Assembly (NCBI GenBank): GCA_934692485.1
Contig: CAKUTX010000002.1
Span: forward strand, 240,108-304,107
Direction of reading: 5' to 3'
DNA from: an uncultured Candidatus Melainabacteria bacterium
GTDB taxonomy: Bacteria > Cyanobacteriota > Vampirovibrionia > Gastranaerophilales > Gastranaerophilaceae
DNA: 64,000 bases
Made by a program: the position numbers and the translations under genes. Under the pieces are notes generated by a model. It made no database searches. It saw only the letters and a program-made list of their open reading frames with translations, and had not been told where the DNA came from. This document shows, piece by piece, positions 27,199 through 36,534 of this stretch. The stretch's first letter is position 1. Every line of letters starts with the position of its first letter.

Positions 27199-27555
27199 AT
27201 GTATAACCATAACAAAAAGTTAACTCCTTTAGCCAAAACTCTCCGAAAAAATATGACTAAAGAAGAAAATAAACTCTGGTATCAATATTTACGTCAATAC
27301 CCAATACGTTTTTTGCGTCAAAAAGTAATAAATAATTACATTGTAGACTTTTACTGTTCAAAAGCTAGATTAATTATAGAGCTTGATGGCGGTCAACATT
27401 ATGAACCCGAAGGGATTAACAAAGATAAAAATAGAGATTTTGAATTATCACAACTTGGCTACAAAATATTAAGATTTTCAAACATTGATGTTAATTCAAA
27501 TTTTGAAGGAGTTTGTGAAACGATTAACTCTACTATCCATGCCCTACTGTGCTGA
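27199..27555 (+). CDS. DUF559 endonuclease-like protein
   Basis: 118 aa of the DUF559 / very-short-patch-repair-like PD-(D/E)XK fold. LAKTLRKNMTKEENKLWYQYL and FLRQKVINNYIVDFYCSKARLIIELDGGQH are the family signatures: the D in YIVDFYC and the E-L-D in IIELDGGQH form the likely metal site. GGAGGGA is a good ribosome site and is itself part of the last repeat of the upstream array. Genes of this family are commonly flanked by such repeats. It ends convergent with radA, overlapping by 12 bases. The cellular role is unknown. Confidence 0.85.
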   Translation: MYNHNKKLTPLAKTLRKNMTKEENKLWYQYLRQYPIRFLRQKVINNYIVDFYCSKARLIIELDGGQHYEPEGINKDKNRDFELSQLGYKILRFSNIDVNSNFEGVCETINSTIHALLC

Positions 27556-28914
27556 AACGCAGGCGGCGATTGCATCCATAAGCCGTTTTACCGGTACAAT
27601 TTCTATTCTTTTATCTTCTATTTTATTTGCAAAAGGAACGATAGCTTTTTTAAAACCCGACATCACTGCTTCGTTTAATCTCTTTTCAATATTGTTAACA
27701 GGGTGTATTTCGCCGGATAAGCCTATTTCCCCAATAATTACAGTTTGCGGGTCAACAACAACATCTCTTGCGCATGTTGCTACGGCAAGTGCGATACCTA
27801 AATCTGCGGATGGCTCAGATACATCAATTCCGCCCATAACGTTCACGTAAACATCTTGTTTCGAAAGATTTAGCCCAACTCTTTTTTCTAAAACTGCCAA
27901 AATCTGCAAAACTCTGCTTGTATCAACTCCGTTCGTAACCCTTCTTGGAGTAGGATAAGGAGTTGTTCCAACAAGAGCTTGGATTTCAACCAGCAATGGT
28001 CGAGTCCCTTCGTTAGTGACTATAATTGCACTTCCGGGAGCTGCAACTTGAGAACGTTCATTCAGGAATAATTCATTTGGATTTTTTACCTCATGAAGCC
28101 CGTCTGTGTGCATTTCAAAAATTCCTACTTCAGAAGTGTTTCCAAATCTGTTTTTCATCGAACGAAGCATTCTATAAGATTTGTATTTATCGCCTTCAAA
28201 ATAGATAACTGTGTCAACCATATGTTCAAGAACTTTTGGCCCTGCGATATTCCCGTCTTTTGTAACATGTCCGATTACAATAACTGTAATATTTTTTGAT
28301 TTTGCAATATGCATCAGAAGATTTGTACATTCTCTTATTTGCGAAACACTTCCAGCTGAACTTGATACGTTTTGGGAGTATATGGCTTGAACACTGTCTA
28401 TGACAACTACGTCTGGCATAATTTCTTCAATTTGAGATTTAATGCTTTCCATGGATGTTTGCGGATAGACGTATAAGTTGTCAGAATTTATAGAAAGTCT
28501 TTGCGCTCTAAGTTTTAGCTGGCTTGCGCTTTCTTCTGCAGACACGTATAAAACTTTTTTGTTGTTATGGCAAAGTTGACCGCTTGTTTGGAGAAGAATT
28601 GTTGATTTCCCAATCCCTGGGTCCCCTGCGATTAATACTAAAGAGCCCTGAACAAGACCTCCTCCAAGAATTCTGTCAAATTCAGATATATTTGTAGAAA
28701 CACGTACTTCTTCTCCGATATGAATGTCTTTAAGTAATTCAGGTTTTTCTTTATTAATAAATTCGTCATGAACGGATGTTTGTAACGGTTTTTGAGAAAT
28801 TTGTACTTCTTCTGTCAAAGTTCCCCAAGCTCCACATTCCGGACATTTTCCTAAATATCCAGCTGTTTCATAACCACATTCTGTACACACCCATTTTGAT
28901 TTAACTTTAGCCAT
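27544..28914 (-). CDS. radA: DNA repair protein RadA
   Basis: Branch migration helicase-like ATPase in recombinational repair. 456 aa from MAKVKSKW. C4 zinc finger CTEC...CPEC at 10-27, Walker A GDPGIGKST near 95, the RadA-specific KNRFGNTSEVG, and a C-terminal Lon-like domain (PSADLGIALA, GEIGLSGEI). The start at 28914 fits the family; minus-strand TATAAT lies exactly six bases upstream and no ribosome site is seen, so the mRNA may be leaderless. An upstream TTG at 28929 would only add MYNHF. Confidence 0.95.
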   Translation of the reverse strand: MAKVKSKWVCTECGYETAGYLGKCPECGAWGTLTEEVQISQKPLQTSVHDEFINKEKPELLKDIHIGEEVRVSTNISEFDRILGGGLVQGSLVLIAGDPGIGKSTILLQTSGQLCHNNKKVLYVSAEESASQLKLRAQRLSINSDNLYVYPQTSMESIKSQIEEIMPDVVVIDSVQAIYSQNVSSSAGSVSQIRECTNLLMHIAKSKNITVIVIGHVTKDGNIAGPKVLEHMVDTVIYFEGDKYKSYRMLRSMKNRFGNTSEVGIFEMHTDGLHEVKNPNELFLNERSQVAAPGSAIIVTNEGTRPLLVEIQALVGTTPYPTPRRVTNGVDTSRVLQILAVLEKRVGLNLSKQDVYVNVMGGIDVSEPSADLGIALAVATCARDVVVDPQTVIIGEIGLSGEIHPVNNIEKRLNEAVMSGFKKAIVPFANKIEDKRIEIVPVKRLMDAIAACVSAQ

Positions 28915-28926
28915 AAAATGATTATA
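28915..28926 (-). promoter_or_regulatory. -10 element of radA, six bases from the start codon
   Basis: Minus-strand TATAAT (28926-28921) followed by CATTTT and the ATG. The -35 is weak (GTTTCA at 17 bases). The geometry implies a leaderless transcript. Confidence 0.45.
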
Positions 28927-28940
28927 CAATAAAAATTGAT

Positions 28941-29708
28941 TTATGAAACATTGCTTAATTCTTTTGTGTTAGCGTAATTTACTAGGGCTCTAAACACAAA
29001 CGGATGCATTTTCCCTTCTTTGACATCCTGATAAATTATTGTTAAGGCTTGTTTCGCTGGCATAGGTTCTTTGTATGTTCTTTTTTCAGTGAGTGCTGAA
29101 TATTTATCGGCAGCAGATAAAATTTGTAAGTTTAAATCTGCATTGAAATCTTTGCCAACCCATGGATAGCCTGTTTTTCTTGCGTTTTGATGGTGATTTC
29201 TTATTAAGTTTAAAGTTTTTTGTGAAAGAGATGTGTTTTTTAATATTTCATAGCTCAACTCCGAGTGAGTATGCATGATTTGAGTTTCTTTCTCGTTTAG
29301 GCGAGCCGGTTTGTTTAAAATTTCAGGAGGAATAAGAACTTTTCCGATGTCATGTAAGTATGCAGCATCGTCAATCGCTTTTACATCAACTTGATTTTTT
29401 AGAGAAAACGGTAGATTGTCTGCTATTCCTTTTATAATTTTTTGAGTATCTGCAGCGTGATTTTCCAGTAAAGCATTTAGCTCATCCATATTCAAGTGCA
29501 TTTCTGGATTGAAGTCTTTTACGATATTCTTGATTTTTGCATTAGAGTTTATTAATTTTTTTATTGCAGCTTCACTTGTATAATGCTTAACTGAGGTGTA
29601 TTCAAACGTATCAGAATTTTGACCGAAATTAATATATTGATTTCGGTTGAGGTTTATATTAGGTTGTATTGCGCCCACACCAAACGCGCGAGATATTTCC
29701 AAACCCAT
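28941..29708 (-). CDS. HD-GYP-like phosphohydrolase
   Basis: 255 aa. The metal site HDIGKVLIPPEIL near residue 118, then MHTHSEL, the NHHQNARKTGYP segment and SAADKYSALTEKRTYKEPM give the pattern of HD-GYP cyclic-di-GMP phosphodiesterases, although HHQNARKTGYP is altered from the usual HHE..DGSGYP. The N-terminal 40 residues contain YINFGQNSD, the short F-x-x motif shared with other proteins here. No receiver domain or membrane segment. It sits 26 bases upstream of radA on the same strand. The activity is likely but unproven. Confidence 0.75.
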   Translation of the reverse strand: MGLEISRAFGVGAIQPNINLNRNQYINFGQNSDTFEYTSVKHYTSEAAIKKLINSNAKIKNIVKDFNPEMHLNMDELNALLENHAADTQKIIKGIADNLPFSLKNQVDVKAIDDAAYLHDIGKVLIPPEILNKPARLNEKETQIMHTHSELSYEILKNTSLSQKTLNLIRNHHQNARKTGYPWVGKDFNADLNLQILSAADKYSALTEKRTYKEPMPAKQALTIIYQDVKEGKMHPFVFRALVNYANTKELSNVS

Positions 29709-29860
29709 TTTCTACACTTTTTATTACACTACTACATATAAATAAAGTCTTTTTTGTGGCTAAGATTGCCTTAAATTTTTTATTTGTGTAGTTTTTTTAC
29801 AAAATTAAAGATTTATAAAGAATAAAAATTTTATTTATAAAATATGTTAATATAACAATT

Positions 29861-30811
29861 ATGAAAGAAATAAAAAAAGTATTGGTTTGTGGAATTGGTG
29901 CAGTCGGAAGTATTTATGCCGACAAAATTCAGAGTTATGATGCTGAAAATTTAAGAGTTTTGGTTGATAAGGATAGGTTAGAAAGATATTCGAAAAATCC
30001 TACTGTTTTTAACGGAAGAATATTGAATTTTAATTATGTATTGCCAGAAGAAACGGAGTTTAAAGCAGATTTGATAATTATTGCAACCAAGTTTGCTGGA
30101 TTGGCTGATGTTATAAATAATATGAAAAATTTTGTTAAGGATGATACGATAATTCTTTCATTGTTAAATGGAGTTACTAGTGAAAAGATTATTGCGGAAA
30201 CGTATGGGAGAGATAAACTTTTATATTCCTATTTTATCGGACATAGTGCAGTCCGCGATGGCAGGTGTATTACCCAAGATGGTGTAAATACAGTCGTTTA
30301 TGGCTCAGAAAATGCAAAAGATTACGAAAATGTTGAAAAAGTAAAAAGATTTTTTGAAAAAGCAAATATAAATTTTAAAATCCCTGATGACATCATTCAT
30401 TCATTATGGTTGAAATTTATGCTTAATGTTTCGGCAAACCAAACTACTGCTATTATGCGAATGAATTTTGGAGAAATGTTAGAAAACGATAAGTGTATGA
30501 ATTTTGCAATTAATATTATGAAAGAAGTTCAGGCCGTCGCGCAAGCTGAGGGTGTAAAAAATACGGAAATAATGATTGATGAAACAATTAAACATCTTCA
30601 TACAATGATTCCAGAGGGCAAGACATCTATGTTACAAGATGTTGAAGCTGGAAGAAAGACTGAAGTTGATATGTTTGCAGGCACGGTTATAAAATTGGCT
30701 AAAAAATACAATATTTCAACCCCTTATAACGAAACAGTAAAAGAAATTATAGAAATAATTCACAGACAACAAGATATTAATAATGCAAAAAAAATCGTTG
30801 AGAAAGTATAG
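29861..30811 (+). CDS. Ketopantoate reductase family protein (ApbA/PanE)
   Basis: 316 aa NAD(P)-binding reductase. VLVCGIGAVGSIYADKI at 8-24 is the Rossmann loop, IIIATKFAGLADVI and LSLLNGVTSEKI follow, and WLKFMLNVSANQTTAI plus GKTSMLQDVEAGRKTEVD are the catalytic Lys, Asn and the C-terminal signature. The family makes pantoate for coenzyme A, but many members act on other 2-keto acids, so I leave out the symbol. A TAATAT lies seven bases before the ATG and there is no ribosome site. Confidence 0.88.
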   Translation: MKEIKKVLVCGIGAVGSIYADKIQSYDAENLRVLVDKDRLERYSKNPTVFNGRILNFNYVLPEETEFKADLIIIATKFAGLADVINNMKNFVKDDTIILSLLNGVTSEKIIAETYGRDKLLYSYFIGHSAVRDGRCITQDGVNTVVYGSENAKDYENVEKVKRFFEKANINFKIPDDIIHSLWLKFMLNVSANQTTAIMRMNFGEMLENDKCMNFAINIMKEVQAVAQAEGVKNTEIMIDETIKHLHTMIPEGKTSMLQDVEAGRKTEVDMFAGTVIKLAKKYNISTPYNETVKEIIEIIHRQQDINNAKKIVEKV

Positions 30812-30814
30812 AAA

Positions 30815-31042
30815 TTATTCTTCTTGTGCTTGTTGATTGAAATCAATTGTCTGTTGACGCATATTTTCTATTTGATTAACTTGGGCATCAACTTGTTCTT
30901 GTACACTTTTTGTATCAACGGTCGAACCGTTAAGATTAATGCTGGATGAACCTTTCAATGCATTCATCCCAATTATAAACACGAATGCTGTTATGACAAG
31001 TCCTATAAGTAAATCAATCGCTCCAAATGCTTTTCGTTTCAT
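30815..31042 (-). CDS. Small membrane-anchored coiled-coil protein
   Basis: 75 aa. The N terminus KRKAFGAIDLLIGLVITAFVF is one hydrophobic helix that begins like a pilin (Ala-Phe, acidic Asp five residues after Phe), then a polar tail rich in Gln/Asn (VQEQVDAQVNQIENMRQQT) likely to form a coiled coil. It may be a pseudopilin-like small protein. It lies four bases after the gene at 31047 and probably shares the RNase E/G transcript. No family recognised. Confidence 0.65.
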   Translation of the reverse strand: MKRKAFGAIDLLIGLVITAFVFIIGMNALKGSSSINLNGSTVDTKSVQEQVDAQVNQIENMRQQTIDFNQQAQEE

Positions 31043-31046
31043 TGTA

Positions 31047-31334
31047 TTAACCCAGTTTGTTCTTATTTATAAAAAATTTAATTGCTTCGTCTGTGCTTTT
31101 TGGTGTTTTTAAAATGTTATTTTCAAAAGCGTGGTTTGAAGATTTTTTGATGACTTTGTTATAGACACTTAAGCCAACAAAAATTATAATAGAAGATAAT
31201 GCAACCCCACCCATTGCAAGCCCAAATTTGACGATAGCATTATGCATAACAGCATTACGGGCTTGTTCGCACAACCCCGCATTTGCTGTTAAAATCATAA
31301 ATGAAAAAAATGTAATTAATGTTTTATTCTTCAA
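31047..31334 (-). CDS. Small secreted or membrane protein, unknown function
   Basis: 95 aa. MKNKTLITFFSFMILTANAGLC is a signal peptide with a likely ANA cleavage site. A second hydrophobic segment (GLAMGGVALSSIIIFVGLSV, about 38-57) would anchor it, leaving a basic tail. It overlaps the end of the RNase E/G gene by 11 bases and precedes the small coiled-coil gene, so the three are probably co-transcribed and translationally coupled. Confidence 0.6.
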   Translation of the reverse strand: MKNKTLITFFSFMILTANAGLCEQARNAVMHNAIVKFGLAMGGVALSSIIIFVGLSVYNKVIKKSSNHAFENNILKTPKSTDEAIKFFINKNKLG

Positions 31335-33162
31335 CTTTTTCCTCAGAAGCGTCTTTTACTTCTTTTGTTTTTCTTGTTCTAGGCTTTCTTGTTTTGGAAG
31401 CTCCTCTGTTTGGTCTGCGAGTCTTTTTAGCTTTTTCTTCCGAAACTTCCTCAGAGGTTTCTGCGGTTGAAGTTGTTTCTTTTGGCGAAGTTTCAGCTTT
31501 TTCAACCTTTTCTTCTTCAACTGTTTTAGGCTCAACAACTTCAGGTGAAATTATCGGTTTAATTTCTTCGTTAGGTTTTAAAACTGTTTCAGCAGTTTCA
31601 ACTGTTTTAGCTTCTTCTACATTAATTTCTTGAGGTTCTTGTTTTTTCTCAAATTTATTTTTTCTTCCGCCGCGTTTACGTTTGTTTTCTTTCTTTTCTA
31701 TTTCTTGGGCTGCGACAGTAGAAGGATTTTCTACTTCAATATCAGGAATTTTTGCTGTTTGTTCTTCGATTTGAACATCCTGTTGTTGAGAATTAGATTG
31801 GTTTTGAGCTTTGTTGTCATTTTTGTTATTTTTATTTTTCTTGAAATTGTTTACAGGCAATTTCATTTTTGCCGCTTTGGCTCTGTATTCGCCCTCTGCT
31901 GTAGGAGTTGCGAAATTAAATTCGTTCATAAAATACCCTGTTCCTTGGCAGTGAGGACATTTTTTTGTGAATATTTCAGATAAGGATTGTCCTTGTCTGT
32001 GTCTTGTAAGTTCTACCAAACCAAGATCTGAAATTTGTCCGACTTGAGGTTTTGCTTTATCCGGTTCAAGAGCAATTTCGAGTTCTTCTAGCATTGCCAG
32101 TTTATCTGCTCTTGACATCATATCAATAAAGTCAACGATAATCATTCCACCGATATTTCTTAATCGGAGTTGTCTTGCAATTTCATGAACAGCTTCAATA
32201 TTTGTTTTCAAAATTGTTTCATCTTGAGTAGATGAACTTGTGAATTTCCCACTGTTAACATCAATTACGGTTAATGCTTCTGTCTGTTGAATAAACAAAT
32301 ATCCGCCTGATGGCATATTAACTTTAATGTTTAAAGCGGCTTTAATTTCCTTATGAACATCTGTTGCAATAAGTAATGGTTCTGAGCCTTTGTATAGAGT
32401 AACTTGAACATTTTTGTTCATATGCCAGTTTTGTAAAATATTTTGAACTCTTTGCATTGCAAATGCTGTATCAACTATGATTTCTTTTACATCTTCCGTG
32501 CAAGCTTCTCTGATTGTTCTATAAAGTAAGTCTTGGTCGCGATATAGAAGATTTGGAGGAGTCATTGTTTCTGACGCTGTTATAATATTATTCCATTTTT
32601 CAAGTAGTATTTCTAAATCTTCTTGAATATCTGCTTCAGATTGCCCTTCTGCTTCTGTTCTGATAATCACGCCAACTCCAACCGGTTTAATTAAGCTGAC
32701 TACAGATTTCAATCTGGCTCTTTCTTTTGAGTTTTCTATTTTTTTACTTATGCTTATTCCAGGTTCATTTGGCATTAATACCAAAAATCTCCCTGGTAAA
32801 CTGATTTCAGTTGTAACTCTTGGTCCTTTATGTCCTGTTGGTTCTTTCACAACTTGAACAATTAGTTTTTGTTTAGGGGAAAGTTTATCTTTAAGTGAAC
32901 CTTTTCCCATAACGTCTTGCGCATGTAAAAATCCCATTTTATCAACACCTACATCAACAAATGCGGCATCAATACTAGGTAAAATATTATCAACTGTTGC
33001 TAAATAAACGTCACCTAAAATTACATCTCCTCTTGAAATAAAGAAGTCAGTAACTTTTCCACCTTCCATAACTGCTGCGATGTTATCGCGTTCTGCAATA
33101 ATAATCTTTTTATCAGCATTCTGTTGCTGATGATTTTTGTTGTAATGTTTTTCGTTTGCCAT
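31324..33162 (-). CDS. rng: Ribonuclease E/G
   Basis: Endoribonuclease for rRNA and mRNA processing. The ATG at 33162 with AAAGGA upstream gives MANEKHYNKN; the frame runs 20 codons further without support. 612 aa. S1-like RNA-binding part (GDVILGDVYLATVDNILPSIDAAFVDVG has the family start), catalytic metal Asp residues in VIDVNSGKF and IIVDFIDMM, and the zinc-link CPHCQGTG. The C-terminal 160 residues are a low-complexity tail, Lys/Glu/Thr-rich and ending in a basic RRPNRGASKTRKPRTRK patch, likely a scaffold or RNA-binding arm. It directly follows the radical SAM gene. Confidence 0.92.
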   Translation of the reverse strand: MANEKHYNKNHQQQNADKKIIIAERDNIAAVMEGGKVTDFFISRGDVILGDVYLATVDNILPSIDAAFVDVGVDKMGFLHAQDVMGKGSLKDKLSPKQKLIVQVVKEPTGHKGPRVTTEISLPGRFLVLMPNEPGISISKKIENSKERARLKSVVSLIKPVGVGVIIRTEAEGQSEADIQEDLEILLEKWNNIITASETMTPPNLLYRDQDLLYRTIREACTEDVKEIIVDTAFAMQRVQNILQNWHMNKNVQVTLYKGSEPLLIATDVHKEIKAALNIKVNMPSGGYLFIQQTEALTVIDVNSGKFTSSSTQDETILKTNIEAVHEIARQLRLRNIGGMIIVDFIDMMSRADKLAMLEELEIALEPDKAKPQVGQISDLGLVELTRHRQGQSLSEIFTKKCPHCQGTGYFMNEFNFATPTAEGEYRAKAAKMKLPVNNFKKNKNNKNDNKAQNQSNSQQQDVQIEEQTAKIPDIEVENPSTVAAQEIEKKENKRKRGGRKNKFEKKQEPQEINVEEAKTVETAETVLKPNEEIKPIISPEVVEPKTVEEEKVEKAETSPKETTSTAETSEEVSEEKAKKTRRPNRGASKTRKPRTRKTKEVKDASEEKVEE

Positions 33163-33172
33163 AAAAAATCCT

Positions 33173-35725
33173 TTATAATTCTTGTAAATTCTTGTCAAAA
33201 AACCGCGTACGTTTAATATCAAAAATTACGTCGGGTGCAATTAAATCCATAAGTACATCTGCTCTTAATGCCGGAATGCCAACTTGAACGGTGCCTTTTT
33301 CTTTGTCGTTAATTGCCGATTGACCGGTTTTTAGTATTATGAACAGACTCTCTCCTTCAAACCTATATGATTTAATCGATTGTTTAATGTCTGTTTTTTT
33401 TATTAAACCTTTTTTGTTTTTCTTCTCTATAAAAATTTCTTCGGAAGACAAAACTCTGTCCGTATTATACCTTAAATTATTAAAATCGTAAAGAGATTTG
33501 TTAAAAATATCTATTTTGTATTCGGCCCATTGCGCTGTAATATCTATGGCTGGACTGTTTTTAGGTATTTTAACAATACTTATAATTTGAGATTGTTCAG
33601 GTAAAACTTTCTCTAATTTTAATTTAAGTTCATTTTCTGATAAATCATCAAAAAGTTCTATATCTGCAAGTTCACAGTCGCTTTCAGCAAAAAGAGGGAG
33701 GGCAATTCCCATAGATACTTTCATTGAAGGATTGTAGCCGAGGGAATAAACGACTTCTAAATCCGTTCTTGCAAGTGCTTTAAAAAAAGTGTTTTGCCAG
33801 TCCAAGTGAGAAAAATATTTTAAAATCCCAGTTTTAGTCAGCTTAATTCTGTATTTAAAAATATCTCTATCATAGCCGTTTGTAGTAGATGGATTTTTAA
33901 TTTCGGTTTTTATGTTTTGAGCTTTTTCACTGGCTTTGAATGGTTTTGCAATAACTTTTCGAGTTTTTAAGTTTTTGCAAACACCACAATTAACACATTG
34001 TTTTTCGCAGGTTGGAATGATATTTTCGCAGTTTGCGGAGCTAAGAGCCTCATTGTATTCATTAACAAGCCATCCTTTATCAAGTCCAGTATCTATAAAA
34101 TCCCATGGAAGTTCTTCATCTGTAGAATACTGATGCTTTGCAAGTTCTGACAAATCAATGCCTAATTCTTTTGCTGTTTCATGCCAAATTTCTTCTTTAA
34201 AGTATTCTCCCCAAGCATCAAGATAACATCCTTTTTTGTAAAGAGCTTCTATGTATTTACAAAGTGATTTGTCTCCGCGCGTAAGAACTGCTTCGATTTG
34301 CGAAATAACGTCTTCGTGATAATTTATTTTCAACCCTTTTATATGTTTAGTTTTATCTTTCAAATATCTAATATGCTCAGAAACCTCTTTCAAGTCCATT
34401 TGTCCGCACCATTGGAACGGAGTGAACGGTTTTGGAACAAATATTGAAAGCGTACAAGTAATATCCAGACCGTGATTTATATTTTTTTCTCTTTTTAGCA
34501 GTCTTGCGCGATATTTTATTTTTTCAAGAAGATTTGCCATTTCGTCCATATCTTCCAGTGTTTCTGTCGGTAAACCGCAAATAAAATAAAATTTGATTTT
34601 TGACCACCCGTTTTCATAAAGTGTTAAAACAGCATTCAAAATCATATCTTCTGTAATATTTTTTTTAATAACGTTTCTTAGTCTTTGGCTTCCGGCTTCC
34701 GGAGCAAGAGTCATTGTTGATTTCCTAACGCTTTGAACTAAATTCGCGAGTTCAAGATTAAACCCGTCAATTCTTTGGCTAGGTAGCGATACAGATATTT
34801 TTTTCTCATTAAAATCGACAGCTAACTCTTTGATTACTTCGTTAATGTTTTTGTAATCGTTTGAGGATAAAGATAACAAAGAATATTCATCATAACCGGT
34901 ATTTTTTACAAGTTCTTTTGCGATTTTTATTATATCTTCTGCAGAACGTTCTCTTATAGGTAAAGTTACGTGTCCGGGTTGGCAAAAACGACACATTCTG
35001 CCGCAACCGCGTCTGATTTCAACGACAGCTCTATCCTGAACAGATGTGGAAAAAGGAATAGGGTATGATTTTAAGGCATTATCATAGCTTAGTTGAGCTA
35101 TTCTTTTTGAAACTTTTCCTCCGCACATTGCAGACCATCTGCCGCCTGTTGAGTTGACGAGTGCCTTAATTCGCTCATTTCTAGGCATGCCTTTTGTTTT
35201 TTCTAATATTTCGCAAGCTTCTGCTATGTTATCTTCTCCATCTCCAATTAAAAATACATCAATAAAGTCTTTCATTGGTAACGGGTTGAATGCACATGGT
35301 CCTCCTGCAAGAATAATCGGGTCATTGTCACCTCTCATGTCGTTCCTATACGGAATTCCGGACATTTCAAGCATTTTTAATACTGTTGGATATGAAAGTT
35401 CATATTGTAGAGAAAAACCGATGGCATCAAACTCTTTTAAATATCTTTTACTTTCAAGAGCGTAAAGTGTCTTGGGTTGAAAATCTCCTTCTGGAGCATA
35501 AACCCTATCTGCCATCCAGTTATTATGACTGTTGACAATATCATATAATATTCTGACTCCAAGATTGCTAATCCCAATTTCGTACTTGTCCGGAAATGCA
35601 AATGCAAATTTTAGCTTTGCGCTGTCAAAGTCTTTGTTATACGACAAAAATTCTCCACCTACGTATTGGTATGGTTTTGTTGCATTGTGGAGCGCTTCGT
35701 GGTTTTCTCTAAAAAAACAATTCAT
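33173..35725 (-). CDS. Radical SAM protein (TIGR03960 type) fused to DUF2344
   Basis: 850 aa. An N-terminal B12-binding-like region (SNLGVRILYDIVNSH, AIGFSLQYELSYPTVLKML, ILAGGPCAFNPLPM) precedes the radical SAM core with the 4Fe-4S motif CGRMCRFCQPG near 240. A second Cys cluster (CEKQCVNCGVCKNL) lies near 575. The C-terminal DUF2344 domain starts at YRIKLTKTGILKYFSHLDWQ. In many bacteria these two modules sit just upstream of an RNase E/G gene, as here (10-base gap). The reaction is unknown; a role in RNA or ribosome modification is a guess from context. AAGGGAAAA precedes the ATG. Confidence 0.9.
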   Translation of the reverse strand: MNCFFRENHEALHNATKPYQYVGGEFLSYNKDFDSAKLKFAFAFPDKYEIGISNLGVRILYDIVNSHNNWMADRVYAPEGDFQPKTLYALESKRYLKEFDAIGFSLQYELSYPTVLKMLEMSGIPYRNDMRGDNDPIILAGGPCAFNPLPMKDFIDVFLIGDGEDNIAEACEILEKTKGMPRNERIKALVNSTGGRWSAMCGGKVSKRIAQLSYDNALKSYPIPFSTSVQDRAVVEIRRGCGRMCRFCQPGHVTLPIRERSAEDIIKIAKELVKNTGYDEYSLLSLSSNDYKNINEVIKELAVDFNEKKISVSLPSQRIDGFNLELANLVQSVRKSTMTLAPEAGSQRLRNVIKKNITEDMILNAVLTLYENGWSKIKFYFICGLPTETLEDMDEMANLLEKIKYRARLLKREKNINHGLDITCTLSIFVPKPFTPFQWCGQMDLKEVSEHIRYLKDKTKHIKGLKINYHEDVISQIEAVLTRGDKSLCKYIEALYKKGCYLDAWGEYFKEEIWHETAKELGIDLSELAKHQYSTDEELPWDFIDTGLDKGWLVNEYNEALSSANCENIIPTCEKQCVNCGVCKNLKTRKVIAKPFKASEKAQNIKTEIKNPSTTNGYDRDIFKYRIKLTKTGILKYFSHLDWQNTFFKALARTDLEVVYSLGYNPSMKVSMGIALPLFAESDCELADIELFDDLSENELKLKLEKVLPEQSQIISIVKIPKNSPAIDITAQWAEYKIDIFNKSLYDFNNLRYNTDRVLSSEEIFIEKKNKKGLIKKTDIKQSIKSYRFEGESLFIILKTGQSAINDKEKGTVQVGIPALRADVLMDLIAPDVIFDIKRTRFFDKNLQEL

Positions 35726-35777
35726 ATATTTTCCCTTCTTATGTTCAATTATATATGAAAAATACTGTATTGTTTAA

Positions 35778-36137
35778 TTAAGCTGGAGTATCAGGGAAAT
35801 ATTTGTCTATTTCTATAATTGTTCCATCAAGAGTGTTTTCTTGAAAAGATTTAATAAACTTGAACAAGTCAGAATTTGGAACATCATAGTTATACAGAAC
35901 AGTATCACCCTTATATTCTCTCATTACTCGAACAATATAATGACAGCCTTGAGCATATTTTAAAAGATGTTCAGGGTTGAATTTATTTCCGTTGTGATCT
36001 TTATCTATTCTCACATAATTAAATCCAGCATAAAACTTTACTTTCTCTTTCGCACTTGGAGAAAGTTCCTTATTATGTTTTGAAAAAATATCTATAACTT
36101 TTTTATTAATCTCATCTACCATTCTCTCATTAAACAA
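35778..36137 (-). CDS. Hypothetical protein
   Basis: 119 aa, soluble, charged, no signal peptide or membrane helix. It has FYAGFNYVRIDKDHNG and a YIVRVMREYKGDTVLYNYDVPNSDLF segment. The TTG at 36137 is an uncertain start; an in-frame ATG five codons in (36122) is equally possible and neither has a strong ribosome site. It stands alone between the radical SAM gene and the RWYD-repeat genes, all on the same strand. I do not recognise the family. Confidence 0.5.
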   Translation of the reverse strand: MFNERMVDEINKKVIDIFSKHNKELSPSAKEKVKFYAGFNYVRIDKDHNGNKFNPEHLLKYAQGCHYIVRVMREYKGDTVLYNYDVPNSDLFKFIKSFQENTLDGTIIEIDKYFPDTPA

Positions 36138-36184
36138 TATTTGTTTCTGGCATGGCTAGTTTGTTAACAAATTGTGATATTCGT

Positions 36185-36499
36185 TTACTGATGTTTTTTC
36201 TCGTAATCTTTGTATTCTTTTATAAAATCAATTATTTCCAGTGCAAGCTGTTTTCTGATGTCTATAGGCGCGTTTTTCAAATACTCCATAGCATGAGAAA
36301 CTTTGATGTTTTTATCATACCATCTGCGCATAATATAGTTATACTGGTCATCTAAAGACATTTCTATGTTGAAATCAATATCTTTGAGTCTGTCGATTAT
36401 AAAATCAGCACAACGCACCTGAATATATTCTTCAGTTTTTTCTAACTCTGCAACAGCTCTACTCACTGTAGGATCTATATCATACCAACGTTTTTTCAT
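36185..36499 (-). CDS. Small protein with two RWYD repeats, unknown function
   Basis: 104 aa from the ATG at 36499. Two internal repeats of about 50 residues: RWYDIDPTVSRAVAELEKTE and RWYDKNIKVSHAMEYLKNAP, each followed by Q-x-x-x-A-x-x-I-I helices. The next gene upstream has the same two-repeat form. A strong promoter (TTGACA-17-TATCAT) ends six bases before the ATG, so this start and a leaderless mRNA are favoured over the longer frame from 36565. Probably an all-helical adaptor; no known family comes to mind. Confidence 0.65.
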   Translation of the reverse strand: MKKRWYDIDPTVSRAVAELEKTEEYIQVRCADFIIDRLKDIDFNIEMSLDDQYNYIMRRWYDKNIKVSHAMEYLKNAPIDIRKQLALEIIDFIKEYKDYEKKHQ

Positions 36500-36505
36500 A
36501 TAATA

Positions 36506-36534
36506 ATGATACTGATTTTTTGTATTATTGTCAA
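36506..36534 (-). promoter_or_regulatory. Promoter for the RWYD gene at 36499, leaderless geometry
   Basis: Minus strand TTGACA (36534-36529), 17-base spacer, TATCAT (36511-36506), then six bases to the ATG. It lies within the 3' end of the upstream paralogue. Confidence 0.55.

Noticed and set aside
27485..27850. Plus-strand 121-aa open frame across the radA 3' end
   Set aside because: It is the shadow of radA; the radA frame has all family motifs, this one has none.
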